Of a stretch of DNA of 64,000 bases, positions 47,526 to 56,058 are shown piece by piece. Within the stretch, counting starts at the first letter, position 1. Each line of letters starts with the position of its first letter. This DNA is from Jeotgalibaca porci. GTDB lineage: Bacteria > Bacillota > Bacilli > Lactobacillales > Aerococcaceae. Location: NCBI RefSeq assembly GCF_011299095.1, contig NZ_CP049889.1, positions 1,210,001-1,274,000 on the forward strand, read 5' to 3'. Both the position numbers and the translations under genes were made by a program. The notes under the pieces are model-generated. The model ran no database searches. It had not been told where the DNA came from and saw only the letters and a program-made list of their open reading frames with translations.

Positions 47526-47615
47526 AAAGGCTCACTCAGATCGAAAAATTGATTTGAGTGAGCTATTATTTCGCAAAAGGCTCACTCAGATCGTTAAATC
47601 GTTTTGAGTGAGCTA
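47526..47615. repeat. Two tandem GCTCACTCA hairpins
   Basis: Two near-identical units, each GGCTCACTCAGATCG plus a short A/T loop and GATTTGAGTGAGCT (the second unit GTTTTGAGTGAGCT), at 47529-47564 and 47579-47614. They are preceded by TAAAAGG or CAAAAGG. They lie between the yacP terminator and the transporter remnant. Confidence 0.65.
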
Positions 47616-47620
47616 TTTAG

Positions 47621-47812
47621 TTATTTTAAGATGGACCTTAAGACTTTATAGAAAACAATGAGAAAGGATGCGCCGACGATACCTTGGAAGAGGTTCATAG
47701 GTGAGGCCGCGAATGCTGCTGGTAATCCATACAAGAACCAATCCGTCAGGAAATAGCCGGCTGCCATCCAGATTCCAGGTATAAATACTTTAAAAGAGAT
47801 CTTTCCATTTTT
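47621..47812 (-). pseudogene. C-terminal remnant of an ECF transporter S component
   Basis: 63 codons open on the minus strand with no start and a stop just upstream. The peptide includes PGIWMAAGYFLTDWFLYG and FAASPMNLFQGIVGASFLIV, which resemble the last two helices of vitamin-binding S components (RibU/FolT/PanT group). The N-terminal two thirds are gone; upstream lies a CTACTTGAG-type hairpin. Substrate cannot be determined. Its position beside the flavin-dependent EET cluster makes a flavin or vitamin transporter tempting but unproven. Confidence 0.6.
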
Positions 47813-48021
47813 TTATTGGGATAATGGTCAAAAGCTCAAATAGAATCTGAAATAGGAGGCTCTACTTGAGATTTGGCTCTAAAAACATTAATAATTTTTA
47901 TGCGTAACCATTTTGGGCCGCTTTTTGTATATTTTGGGTTTACGCTATTAATCCTATTGTTACCCTTATCTTTCTAGTCCATACTAAAGTCATGTCTAGG
48001 TTGTATCCGGGGGATATTTGT

Positions 48022-48600
48022 GTGACTCACAATGAGAGCGGCATCTCAAACGAGGAGATGGTAGCAGCAATGAAGGAAGGGCAGATGGAATATTTCGAAC
48101 CATTATTCTATCGCTTCTCTCCTTTGATTAAAAAATATATGAAAGATTATTTTCTTGAGTATGTTGAGTTTGAGGATTTGATGCAAGAAGCGCGACTAGT
48201 TATGTTGGATGCAGTTGAGAGATATGACAGCGAAAAAGGAATGCGATTTTCGGGGTACTATCGTTTGGTATTGCAACATCATATTTACGGAATCATCCGT
48301 AAAGAAAATGCATATCGGCGGAAGAGTGATCGAAGAGCGGTGTCATTTGACCAACTGTTGGAAACGAGCCATTCAGTCCAAATGAAATTCGTTGATTTTC
48401 AGACACCCGAGTATCTTTTGACTTTGAGGGAATCATACGAAGACTACGTAGCGTTGCTTTCCAGCTTCGAGAAGGAAGTTTATCTGTTGTTTATCAGAGG
48501 ACTTTCAATTAAAAGCATTGCCAGTAATTTGAACGTAGAATACGTCAGGGTAAAAAACGCATTGGAACGTTGCAGGCAAAAATTTAATGCGATATCGTAA
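48022..48600 (+). CDS. sigH: RNA polymerase sigma factor, SigH/ComX-like
   Basis: 192 aa sigma-70 family factor. Region 2 contains YFLEYVEFEDLMQEARLVML and YDSEKGMRFSGYYRLVLQHH (core and -10 binding). Region 4 is FEKEVYLLFIRGLSIKSIAS followed by NLNVEYVRVKNALERCRQK. Position after cysS-mrnC-rlmB-yacP and before rpmG-secE-nusG is the syntenic place of Bacillus sigH and lactic acid bacterial comX/sigX, so a role in competence genes is likely. The GTG at 48022 has GGGGGA 7 nt upstream; the ATG at 47992 lacks a ribosome binding site. Confidence 0.85.
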   Translation: MTHNESGISNEEMVAAMKEGQMEYFEPLFYRFSPLIKKYMKDYFLEYVEFEDLMQEARLVMLDAVERYDSEKGMRFSGYYRLVLQHHIYGIIRKENAYRRKSDRRAVSFDQLLETSHSVQMKFVDFQTPEYLLTLRESYEDYVALLSSFEKEVYLLFIRGLSIKSIASNLNVEYVRVKNALERCRQKFNAIS

Positions 48601-48755
48601 CATACCTGACAGTTAAAACTACCAACCTCAGACATACAATTAGCTGGTGCAAAAAGCGCTGGCTTTTTATTTTTCACACTTCAATATTAATCGTTTCCCA
48701 GTTATGCTAAACTAAAGAAGCACAACATTGACGAGCAAAGGTATTGAATACACTT

Positions 48756-49346
48756 ATGAAAAAAAATACACGATTAATATATATTTCATTATTAGCTGCG
48801 CAAGGGGTGGTGATTACCTTGTTGGAGCGGTCGATTCCGTTTCCGTTCGCATTTGCGCCGGGAGCAAAGTTGGGATTGGCAAATATTATTACTATTTTGG
48901 CAATTTTTACGTTGCCAGCTAAGGACAGTTTGAAAGTGGTCTGGATGCGGTTGTTGGTATCAACATTATTGGGCGGGACATTGTCGACGTTCCTTTATAG
49001 TTTCGCCGGTGCTTTTTTGAGCTACTTTGGGATGCTGTCGGTTCGTCGTTTGGGACCCAAGCATGTGAGTTTGATTGGGGTAAGTGCAACGGGCGGTATT
49101 TTACATAACGTGGGGCAATTGGTTGTGGCAAGTACCATTGCCCAATCGTTCAGCGTGATGCTTTACTTACCTGTTCTAGCCATTACCGGAATTTTCTCTG
49201 GTATTGCAGTTGGGATTGCGGCGAACTACTTAATGGAGCATGTCGTGACGATTAAAAACTTCCAGCGTGAAGAAGCAAAGACCGATCGCTTAACCCAAAT
49301 GTGGTACGATGCACAATATACAGAAGAATTTAAAGAACTGGAATAG
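48756..49346 (+). CDS. eetB: EetB, Gx transporter-family membrane protein of the EET system
   Basis: 196 aa, about five or six membrane helices. Homologs are often labelled heptaprenyl diphosphate synthase component I or Gx transporter family. LLAAQGVVITLLERSIPFPF then APGAKLGLANIITILAIFTL is the family signature. In Listeria the equivalent EetB is needed for extracellular electron transfer. The ATG at 48756 is likely; a TTG at 48744 is also in frame but lies almost on top of AAAGG. Next to ndh2 and eetA, which supports the EET assignment. Confidence 0.85.
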   Translation: MKKNTRLIYISLLAAQGVVITLLERSIPFPFAFAPGAKLGLANIITILAIFTLPAKDSLKVVWMRLLVSTLLGGTLSTFLYSFAGAFLSYFGMLSVRRLGPKHVSLIGVSATGGILHNVGQLVVASTIAQSFSVMLYLPVLAITGIFSGIAVGIAANYLMEHVVTIKNFQREEAKTDRLTQMWYDAQYTEEFKELE

Positions 49347-49496
49347 CTCCGGTTCTTTTTTGTATCCAAACACTAGGTAACAAGCGTGTCCTATATTTGC
49401 GGACTTTTTCTTAAATTGTCAGATAATTACAAATTTACCATGTAACCGCAACCAAATTAGAATTGACTAAAAAAATTATTCTCATTCGAAATAGAT

Positions 49497-49525
49497 TAGA
49501 CTTTTTTTCACAACTGCATTATAAT
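49497..49525 (+). promoter_or_regulatory. Promoter upstream of ndh2
   Basis: TAGACT (49497-49502), 17-bp spacer, TATAAT (49520-49525). A word AAAATTATTCTCA at about 49472-49484 just upstream matches part of the Fur 7-1-7 consensus; that is weak. Confidence 0.55.
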
Positions 49526-49604
49526 ATTGCGGTAAGTGATTTTAAGTAAGTGAAATTTTTGGCAATTATTCATATAGATAAAGAGACAAAGAGGAGAAGA
49601 AAAT

Positions 49605-51470
49605 ATGGCAAAGACTAATATTGTTGTCCTTGGTGCTGGTTTCGCTGGCGTTGCGGCAACTAAAAAGTTGGCGAAGCATTTCAAAAAGAACGAAGACGTT
49701 CTTATCACATTGATTGACCGTCATTCTTACCAAACATATATGACAGAGCTTCATGAAGTTGCGGCTGGTCGTGTAGAGCCAGATGCAATCCAATTCGATT
49801 TACAACGCTTGTTCAACCGTAACAAAAACGTTGATATCGTTACCGACGAAGTGACACACCTTGATAAAGAAAACAAGGTTGTGACAACGGTAAAATCAAC
49901 CTTTAAATATGACTACATCATCTTAGCGATGGGTGGCGAACCAAATACTTTCAATATCCCGGGTGTAGCAGAGCACGGATTCACATTATGGTCTTGGGAA
50001 GATGCGAATACATTGCGTCGTCACATCAAAGACACTGTTGAGACAGCTGCGATTGAGCATGACATAGAAAAACGCAAAGCAATGTTATCATTTGTTGTTT
50101 CAGGTGCCGGATTTACCGGAGTTGAAATGATCGGTGACTTGATGGAATGGAAAGACCGTCTAGCAAAAGATAACAAACTGGATCCAGAAGAATTCTCATT
50201 CTACTTAGTAGAAGCAGCACCAATCATCTTGGGAGTTGTAACGGAGAAAGAATCTAGTAAAGCAGAACGTTATCTAAATAAAAACGGCGTTAAAATCATC
50301 AAAGGCAACGGTGTAGCCAACGTTACAGAAGATACCGTTGAACTTTCTGATGGAACAAAAATTCCAACACATACGTTGATCTGGACGGCAGGGGTTAAAG
50401 CAAACTCTGACGTTGAAGAATACGGGATTGAAAAAGCACGCGCAGGTCGTTTAGTTGCGAATAAATACATGGAAGCGCAAGGAGCTGAAAATGTATACCT
50501 AGCTGGAGACATCGTTTACTACGAAGAGCCAGACAACGATAATACACCTGTACCGCAAATCGTTCAAAGTGCTGAGCAAACAGGTCATACAGCAGCGAAA
50601 AACATTATTGCTTCTATTGAAGGAACAGAGAAAGTTGCCCACAAAGGGAAATACGATGGTTTCATGATTTCAATCGGTTCTCGTTACGGCGTTGCTTACT
50701 TGATGGAAAAAATCCACTTAAGCGGTTTTATTGCGATGGCAGTAAAACATTTAATCAACTTGTTCTACTTCTTAACAATTGGTTCTGTTTTCTACTTTGT
50801 AAAATACATCCACCACGAATTTTTCCATATCCGTGATGGTCGTAGTATTTTCCGCAAACACTTGTCTCGTTACGGCAACGTTCTTTGGAACTTACCGCTG
50901 CGTGTGTTCTATGGTTCAATGTGGCTATGGGAAGGTCTGAAGAAAATGTTCGGACTTGCTGGAACGACATCTTGGTTTGGTAATGATGTAACAATGCCGT
51001 TCTCTTGGTTACAAGACCCTGCATCTGGTGCATCTGAAGCAGCTGAAGAAGTGGTTCACAGTGTATTCGGTTTGAACTATGTTTACGGTGAAGAGCCAAT
51101 GATGGTTCTTGATAAAATGCCAGGTTGGTTCGAAAAAATCATGGAATTCATGGTTCCAAACGTTGAAATGGCATTGTTCATGCAAAAAATGATGACACTA
51201 CTTGAAATCGCAATCGGTTTGGCATTAATCTTCGGTCTCTTCACATGGTTAGTAAGTGCATTGACAGTTGGTTTAGTTGCAATGTTCAGCTTAACAGGTA
51301 TGTTCTACTGGGTTAACATGTGGTTCGTTCCTGTCGCAATCAGCTTGATGAACGGTTCAGGCCGTGCATTTGGGTTAGATTACTACGTTATTCCTTGGAT
51401 TTCCAAGAAATTAAGTAAGTGGTGGTACGGAGATATTAAATCGATCTACGAAGTAGGCGTAAATAAATAA
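49605..51470 (+). CDS. ndh2: Type II NADH dehydrogenase Ndh2 with membrane C-terminal domain
   Basis: 621 aa, about 200 longer than ordinary NDH-2. FAD-binding VVLGAGFAGVAATKKL (7-22), NAD-binding VVSGAGFTGVEMIGDL (about 164-179) and NVYLAGDIVY (FAD-ribose Asp) are intact. After residue 370 come several membrane helices resembling a DoxX-like module (LRVFYGSMWLWEGLKKMFGL, MTLLEIAIGLALIFGLFTWL). This extended form is the one dedicated to flavin-based EET: it oxidises NADH and reduces demethylmenaquinone. RBS GAGGAG. Gap of 258 nt from eetB with its own promoter. Confidence 0.93.
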   Translation: MAKTNIVVLGAGFAGVAATKKLAKHFKKNEDVLITLIDRHSYQTYMTELHEVAAGRVEPDAIQFDLQRLFNRNKNVDIVTDEVTHLDKENKVVTTVKSTFKYDYIILAMGGEPNTFNIPGVAEHGFTLWSWEDANTLRRHIKDTVETAAIEHDIEKRKAMLSFVVSGAGFTGVEMIGDLMEWKDRLAKDNKLDPEEFSFYLVEAAPIILGVVTEKESSKAERYLNKNGVKIIKGNGVANVTEDTVELSDGTKIPTHTLIWTAGVKANSDVEEYGIEKARAGRLVANKYMEAQGAENVYLAGDIVYYEEPDNDNTPVPQIVQSAEQTGHTAAKNIIASIEGTEKVAHKGKYDGFMISIGSRYGVAYLMEKIHLSGFIAMAVKHLINLFYFLTIGSVFYFVKYIHHEFFHIRDGRSIFRKHLSRYGNVLWNLPLRVFYGSMWLWEGLKKMFGLAGTTSWFGNDVTMPFSWLQDPASGASEAAEEVVHSVFGLNYVYGEEPMMVLDKMPGWFEKIMEFMVPNVEMALFMQKMMTLLEIAIGLALIFGLFTWLVSALTVGLVAMFSLTGMFYWVNMWFVPVAISLMNGSGRAFGLDYYVIPWISKKLSKWWYGDIKSIYEVGVNK

Positions 51471-51564
51471 TTAAACCAATGGAGGTGAAGGTGGGGAAAC
51501 TTGCCTTTGTCTCCATTTTTCGTATATAGTGAAGCCATCCAAGAAGCGAGGGGAAACCAACGAT

Positions 51565-51987
51565 ATGATGAAATATATAAAAATGATTAAGCGTGGCGAT
51601 GTTATCGTTGTCTTACTATTGATGTTGGGTTCATTTTTACCGTTAGGCATTTTTTCATATGTCCAAGCGACGGCAGATCATTCAAACATGCAAGTGGTCG
51701 TTCAAGCGAACGGTGAAATTGTCCATGTCTTCGATTTAGTAGATGACGGTAAAACAGAGACGTTCCACTTTGAAGACGATCATGGTCATAGTAATACGAT
51801 TGTCAGAACAGGGATGACTGTCGATATGACAGAAGCAAACTGCTCGGATCAGGTCTGTGTGCGTATGTCGGATGTCGCTTTGGTTGGCGATACAATCTTG
51901 TGCCTACCGCATAAGTTGTTGGTAGAAGTACGATCCGATAACCCAGATGATAATACCAATGAAATCGACGTCTTATCTTTAAGGTAG
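51565..51987 (+). CDS. eetA: EetA, NusG domain II-containing membrane-anchored protein
   Basis: 140 aa. One N-terminal membrane helix (about 12-32) and an extracellular NusG_II domain with conserved cysteines: EANCSDQVCVRM and DTILCLPHKLLVEV. EetA and EetB act with the dmk genes in flavin-based EET, probably passing electrons from quinone to PplA. The ATG at 51565 follows GAGGGGAA; frame extends upstream to 51529 without a better site. Confidence 0.88.
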   Translation: MMKYIKMIKRGDVIVVLLLMLGSFLPLGIFSYVQATADHSNMQVVVQANGEIVHVFDLVDDGKTETFHFEDDHGHSNTIVRTGMTVDMTEANCSDQVCVRMSDVALVGDTILCLPHKLLVEVRSDNPDDNTNEIDVLSLR

Positions 51988-52008
51988 AACAGGGAGTGTG
52001 AAAGTAAG

Positions 52009-52977
52009 ATGAAGGTCCATCCAATGTGGGATGCCTATCCTGCCCTGCGATATGAGTTAGAAGCAACCATTTCGCTGATAGACAAACACGTAACAATTAA
52101 AAATGAAGAAGTACAACATAAAATAAAAGAAATGCTCTTCTCAGGTGGTAAGTTATTACGTCCTGCGTACAGTTTACTGTTCTCGGAGCTCTCTAAAGAG
52201 AGAAACCCGGAAAGAGCACGTGCCGTTGCTGCCGCTTTGGAAGTCCTACACATGGCGACGCTGGTTCATGATGATGTCATTGATGAATCAGCCAAACGCC
52301 GTGGTCAGGAAACGCTAAACAGCGCGTATGGAAATCGAATCGCTGTGTATACAGGCGACTATCTCTTTACGCTGTGCTTTCGTCTTTTGCAAGACCATGC
52401 CGATTCTGCACGTGAATTAGACTTGGATACCAAAGGGATGGAGAAAATCCTTCTGGGAGAGTTGAACCAGATGGACCGCAAGTATGACAGTAACATGCGC
52501 ATGCGTGATTATCTGAACCAAATTCAAGGAAAGACTGCGCAACTATTTGCTTTGAGCTGTTACTCCGGCGCCTATAATTCCCCTTATGCCCGCCAAGCGT
52601 ACCAAATTGGCAGTAATATTGGGATGGCCTTCCAAATTACCGATGATATCCTCGATTTTGCGTCGGATGATTCGAAAACGGGTAAGCCCATCCTGCAAGA
52701 TGTGAAGAATGGTATCTACACGGCACCTGTCCTCTACGCGAAGAAGAAACGTGGATCTGACTTGCTTCCGCTACTAGAGAAGGGTGAAGCTATCACCAAC
52801 GATGAACTCAACGCGGTTTATGAAATCGTCGTGGCGAGCGGTGGCCTCGCTGAAGCACAAGCACTCGCCGGGAAATATACGCGAAAAGCGTTGAAACAGA
52901 TTGAAAAACTACCTGAAAGCGTAACTCAAAAAACGCTCTCGCTAATTACTGAGCAAATGATTAAACGTGAATATTAA
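52009..52977 (+). CDS. dmkB: Polyprenyl diphosphate synthase for the EET quinone (DmkB-like)
   Basis: 322 aa trans-isoprenyl synthase. First Asp-rich motif LVHDDVIDESAKRRG, second DDILDFASDDSKTGKP, plus FSGGKLLRPAYSLL. It makes the long prenyl chain that DmkA attaches to dihydroxynaphthoate. Placement inside the EET cluster separates it from a housekeeping synthase. RBS GGGAGTGTG region. Strong terminator follows. Confidence 0.9.
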   Translation: MKVHPMWDAYPALRYELEATISLIDKHVTIKNEEVQHKIKEMLFSGGKLLRPAYSLLFSELSKERNPERARAVAAALEVLHMATLVHDDVIDESAKRRGQETLNSAYGNRIAVYTGDYLFTLCFRLLQDHADSARELDLDTKGMEKILLGELNQMDRKYDSNMRMRDYLNQIQGKTAQLFALSCYSGAYNSPYARQAYQIGSNIGMAFQITDDILDFASDDSKTGKPILQDVKNGIYTAPVLYAKKKRGSDLLPLLEKGEAITNDELNAVYEIVVASGGLAEAQALAGKYTRKALKQIEKLPESVTQKTLSLITEQMIKREY

Positions 52978-52980
52978 TAA

Positions 52981-53009
52981 AAAAAGCCCATTTAATGGGC
53001 TTTTTTTTA
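52981..53009 (+). terminator. Terminator after dmkB
   Basis: AAAAAGCCCA-TTTAA-TGGGCTTTTT with extended T-run. Confidence 0.9.
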
Positions 53010-53046
53010 TTAAAATGATAAAAAGATTAGGGAGAGATTGTAATTA

Positions 53047-53127
53047 ATGAAAAGTTTCATAAACTTATTTGTTTTAAGTTGCATCCTTCTTTTTAGCGTG
53101 TTAATATTACTGTGTAATCATTTGTGA
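53047..53127 (+). CDS. Possible 26-aa hydrophobic peptide
   Basis: ATG with GGGAGAG 10 nt upstream. Product KSFINLFVLSCILLFSVLIL then LCNHL, a single membrane-spanning peptide. It lies between the dmkB terminator and pplA. Too short to be certain; may be chance. Confidence 0.3.
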   Translation: MKSFINLFVLSCILLFSVLILLCNHL

Positions 53128-53153
53128 ATGTTTTATCAGGAGGATGAGCATTC

Positions 53154-53204
53154 ATGAAAAAAACAAAAATTAAAAGGTGGTACTTCCATTATGAAATTCA
53201 ATAA
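53154..53204 (+). CDS. 16-codon leader ORF overlapping the start of pplA
   Basis: ATG preceded by CAGGAGGATG at a good spacing. Encodes KKTKIKRWYFHYEIQ and ends 14 nt inside pplA. Its ribosome binding site is stronger than that of pplA, and the overlap suggests translational coupling or leader control. Confidence 0.4.
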   Translation: MKKTKIKRWYFHYEIQ

Positions 53205-53691
53205 AAAAATGACAGCATGGTCACTTACTCTAGCTTCAACATTGTTGCTTGCAGCATGTGGTAGCGATACAGATACAGAAGAAGCAGTTTCATCAGACGT
53301 AGCAGTTGAAGAAACAACTGGTTCAGAACTTAAAGACGGTACATATACACTTGTTCAAAAGAACTTAGATGACAACGGTTGGAAAGTTGACTTCACAATG
53401 GTAGTTGAAGGTGGAAAAATCACTGAATCTAACTACGATTACAAAAACGAAGCTGGCGAATTGAAATCTGAAGACGAAGGTTACCAAACAGCTATGGTTG
53501 ACAAAGTTGGCGTGGGTCCACAAGATTACCTACCAGAATTAAACGAACAATTAGTTGAAAAACAAGATGCTTCAGAAGTAGAAGTTGTATCAGGAGCTAC
53601 ACACTCATCAGAATTATTCGTAGAGTATGCAGAACAATTGATCGCTGCTGCTAAAGAAGGAAATACAGAAACAATCGAAATCGATAACTAA
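53191..53691 (+). CDS. pplA: PplA-like flavinylated lipoprotein, extracellular electron carrier
   Basis: 166 aa. Signal peptide with lipobox LAAC (Cys23), then a Ser/Thr/Glu-rich linker and one FMN-binding domain (about 48-152). The motif VVSGATHSSELF at 132-143 is the ApbE flavinylation sequence; FMN would be linked to Ser139 of SGATHS. Listeria PplA has two such domains, this one has one. It would carry electrons from the membrane quinone pool to outside acceptors. Start ATG follows AGGTGG; fmnB, the modifying enzyme, is next. Confidence 0.9.
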   Translation: MKFNKKMTAWSLTLASTLLLAACGSDTDTEEAVSSDVAVEETTGSELKDGTYTLVQKNLDDNGWKVDFTMVVEGGKITESNYDYKNEAGELKSEDEGYQTAMVDKVGVGPQDYLPELNEQLVEKQDASEVEVVSGATHSSELFVEYAEQLIAAAKEGNTETIEIDN

Positions 53692-53709
53692 TCGATACTG
53701 ACACTACAT

Positions 53710-53746
53710 ATAGAGGGGCTGGGGGTTCAACTCCCGGCCCCTCTAT
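53710..53746 (+). terminator. Strong hairpin after pplA
   Basis: ATAGAGGGGCTGGGGG pairs with CTCCCGGCCCCTCTAT; T-run is weak. Could be terminator or mRNA stabiliser allowing high pplA expression relative to fmnB. Confidence 0.6.
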
Positions 53747-53825
53747 CTATTCATTTAGGAGAAATTATCTCATAAACGCTTTTCTATTGTGTTAAAATTA
53801 TTGAAAATGCATGAAGGAGTAAACT

Positions 53826-54869
53826 ATGAAACGGATACTAAATCTGCTGACGTTGGTAGGGATGATTATCTTCCTGACAGCGTGCGACAATGAAAATAAA
53901 ATCAATACGAAAGCATACAAGGAGACAGAATTCCTGATGGGGACTTATGTCAGCCTCAGCGTATATGATGCGGATAAAGAAGCAGTTATAGAAGAAGGTT
54001 TTGCACTTGTAAGGGATTTGGCGGACAAGATTACCGGCGAAACAACAGAGTCGGAAATCTCTAAAATAAATGCGGCGACGGGTGAGAAACCAGTCGTTGT
54101 TTCTGAAGAAGTATACGAACTGATTGAAGCGGCTGCGAAATACAGTGTGGAGATGGACGGACAATTCAATTACACCATTGGTCCGATTACCAACTTGTGG
54201 CGCATTGGCTTTGACGATGCACGTAAACCGAGCCAAGAAGAAATAACAGAAGCTTTGAAGAAAATTGATTTTAATAAGGTAACGTTAAATGCAGAAGAAC
54301 ATTCTGTCTTTTTGCAAGAAGCGGGTATGGAAATTGACTTAGGTGCGATTGCTAAAGGTTACATTACAGATCAAGTTCGTGAATTATTCGTAGAGTCTGA
54401 TGTTACAACAGCGATTATCGACTTGGGTGGAAATGTTTTTGTAATGGGAGCTTCGCCGGCACGTGAAGGCGATGTCTGGAATGTGGGGATTCAAGATCCA
54501 TTCGCAGAACGCGGTGCGAGTATCGGTTCGACGCAACAGAGTGAACGCTCTATTGTCACATCTGGTATTTACGAGCGCTACTTAGAAGTGGACAGTGAGA
54601 TTTATCACCATTTAATGAATCCAAAGACAGGTTATCCCTTTGATAATGAGATTGCCGGTGTATCCATTATTTCCGAAACGTCGGTAGAAGGCGATGCTTT
54701 ATCAACGCTCGTATTTGGATTGGGTGTGGAAGAAGGGTTGGCTTATGTGAATGGACGCAGCGACGTAGAAGCTGTATTTGTTACGAAGGATAAGGAAGTC
54801 TACCTCTCTGAAGGATTAAAAGATAATTTTGAATTACGAGACGAAGACTATACGATAGTAGAAAAATAG
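53826..54869 (+). CDS. fmnB: FAD:protein FMN transferase FmnB (ApbE family)
   Basis: 347 aa lipoprotein, lipobox LTAC (Cys20). ApbE features: LMGTYVSLSVYDADKEA, VEMDGQFNYTIGPITNLWRI, DLGAIAKGYITDQVRELF, DLGGNVFVMGASP, and a C-terminal VEGDALSTLVFGLG with the Mg/FAD-binding Asp. It transfers FMN from FAD to the Ser/Thr of PplA outside the membrane. RBS AAGGAG. Directly between pplA and dmkA. Confidence 0.93.
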   Translation: MKRILNLLTLVGMIIFLTACDNENKINTKAYKETEFLMGTYVSLSVYDADKEAVIEEGFALVRDLADKITGETTESEISKINAATGEKPVVVSEEVYELIEAAAKYSVEMDGQFNYTIGPITNLWRIGFDDARKPSQEEITEALKKIDFNKVTLNAEEHSVFLQEAGMEIDLGAIAKGYITDQVRELFVESDVTTAIIDLGGNVFVMGASPAREGDVWNVGIQDPFAERGASIGSTQQSERSIVTSGIYERYLEVDSEIYHHLMNPKTGYPFDNEIAGVSIISETSVEGDALSTLVFGLGVEEGLAYVNGRSDVEAVFVTKDKEVYLSEGLKDNFELRDEDYTIVEK

Positions 54870-54881
54870 AAGAGGTGCACT

Positions 54882-55820
54882 GTGACACTAGCGATTTTTT
54901 TGGAATTAGTTGAGATAAAAACGAAATTGGCAAGTTTATTTCCCTTTTTACTCGGTGTTTTATACGCCGGCTATTATTTTGAAGCATTCAACCCGATTAA
55001 TACCGTGTTGTTTTTTGTGGCAATGCTAGTGTTCGATATGGCAACAACCGCTATTAACAATACGATGGATTACGTAAAGGCTAAAAACCTGGCGTATCGT
55101 GATGAAGAAAACATCATCGGAATCGCGGGATTGAATGTGAAGAAAGTGACCCTCCTGATTATTGGCATGATTACTTTTGCAGCGGTGTTAGGCCTCGTTT
55201 TAACTGCTCGCACCAGCTTATTGCTCTTGGTTATCGGTGCTGTTTGCTTCACTGTGGGAATTTTATATACATTTGGTCCCTTTCCAATTTCGCGGATGCC
55301 GTTGGGTGAAGTGTTATCTGGGCTAACAATGGGCTTTGGTATTTTCTTCATCGCAGTCCTGATCAATGTAGCGGATGTGCAACTGGCGACGGTTGCGATT
55401 GCTTGGCCGCAGTTTGTAGTGACAGGGAATCTGATTTCGGTTTTGGCCGTCTTTTTAAGTTCGTTGCCACTGGTATTCACGATTGCGAATATTATGTTGG
55501 CTAACAATACGTGTGACTTCGAGACCGATATTAGTAACCACCGCTATACACTTGTCTACTATATAGGTAAGGAAATGGCAGTGAAGATTTACGGCTGGTT
55601 ATACATGGGTGTGTACGTAGCGATTGTACTTGCGGTAGTATTAGGCTTCATGACACCTTGGATGCTCGGTGTTCTTGTGACATTCCCGATTGTACGTAAG
55701 AATGTCCGTCGTTTCACGGCGAAGCAAGTGAAGAGCGAAACCTTTGCGTTGGCACTTATAAACATGGTGGTTATCCACGTGACGCAAATCATAATGCTCA
55801 TTCTAGGCATTATTTTTTAG
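54882..55820 (+). CDS. dmkA: Prenyltransferase DmkA (UbiA/MenA family)
   Basis: 312 aa, about eight or nine membrane helices. Asp-rich motif NNTMDYVKAKN following MATTAI near residue 45-65, and second motif ANNTCDFETDISNHRYTL near 205-222. Attaches the polyprenyl chain to dihydroxynaphthoate to make the demethylmenaquinone used in EET. GTG start with AGAGGTG upstream. Last gene of the EET cluster; the rpmG promoter begins at its stop codon. Confidence 0.9.
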   Translation: MTLAIFLELVEIKTKLASLFPFLLGVLYAGYYFEAFNPINTVLFFVAMLVFDMATTAINNTMDYVKAKNLAYRDEENIIGIAGLNVKKVTLLIIGMITFAAVLGLVLTARTSLLLLVIGAVCFTVGILYTFGPFPISRMPLGEVLSGLTMGFGIFFIAVLINVADVQLATVAIAWPQFVVTGNLISVLAVFLSSLPLVFTIANIMLANNTCDFETDISNHRYTLVYYIGKEMAVKIYGWLYMGVYVAIVLAVVLGFMTPWMLGVLVTFPIVRKNVRRFTAKQVKSETFALALINMVVIHVTQIIMLILGIIF

Positions 55821-55849
55821 TTGACAATAAAGATTCTGACCTCTACTAT
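55821..55849 (+). promoter_or_regulatory. Promoter of rpmG-secE
   Basis: TTGACA (55821-55826), 17-bp spacer, TACTAT (55844-55849). Confidence 0.8.
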
Positions 55850-55892
55850 TAGAGGGGTATGCAACATTTTAATCAGGAAGAGGTGAGCGACG

Positions 55893-56045
55893 ATGGCAGG
55901 GAAAAACGCAGCATTAGCTTGCACGATTTGTGGTTCAAGAAACTACACCATTACACCTACTGAAAAAGGTCGCACGACACGATTAGAAGTTAAAAAATTC
56001 TGCCGTTACTGTGGCACACACACATTGCACAAAGAGACAAAATAG
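55893..56045 (+). CDS. rpmG: 50S ribosomal protein L33
   Basis: 50 aa, zinc-ribbon form with CTICGSRNY and [13 protein letters not shown] pairs of cysteines. RBS AGAGGTGAG. Sits upstream of secE as in most Firmicutes. Short enough to be missed by length cutoffs. Confidence 0.95.
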   Translation: MAGKNAALACTICGSRNYTITPTEKGRTTRLEVKKFCRYCGTHTLHKETK

Positions 56046-56058
56046 CCCAGAGAAAGAA

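Noticed and set aside
47526-47615. Possible CRISPR-like repeat pair
   Set aside because: Only two units, each a self-contained hairpin, with a spacer of about 12 bases and no cas genes; not an array.
48756-49346. Heptaprenyl diphosphate synthase component I as function
   Set aside because: The sequence is a multi-helix membrane protein without prenyl synthase Asp-rich motifs. Context with ndh2 and eetA supports EetB.
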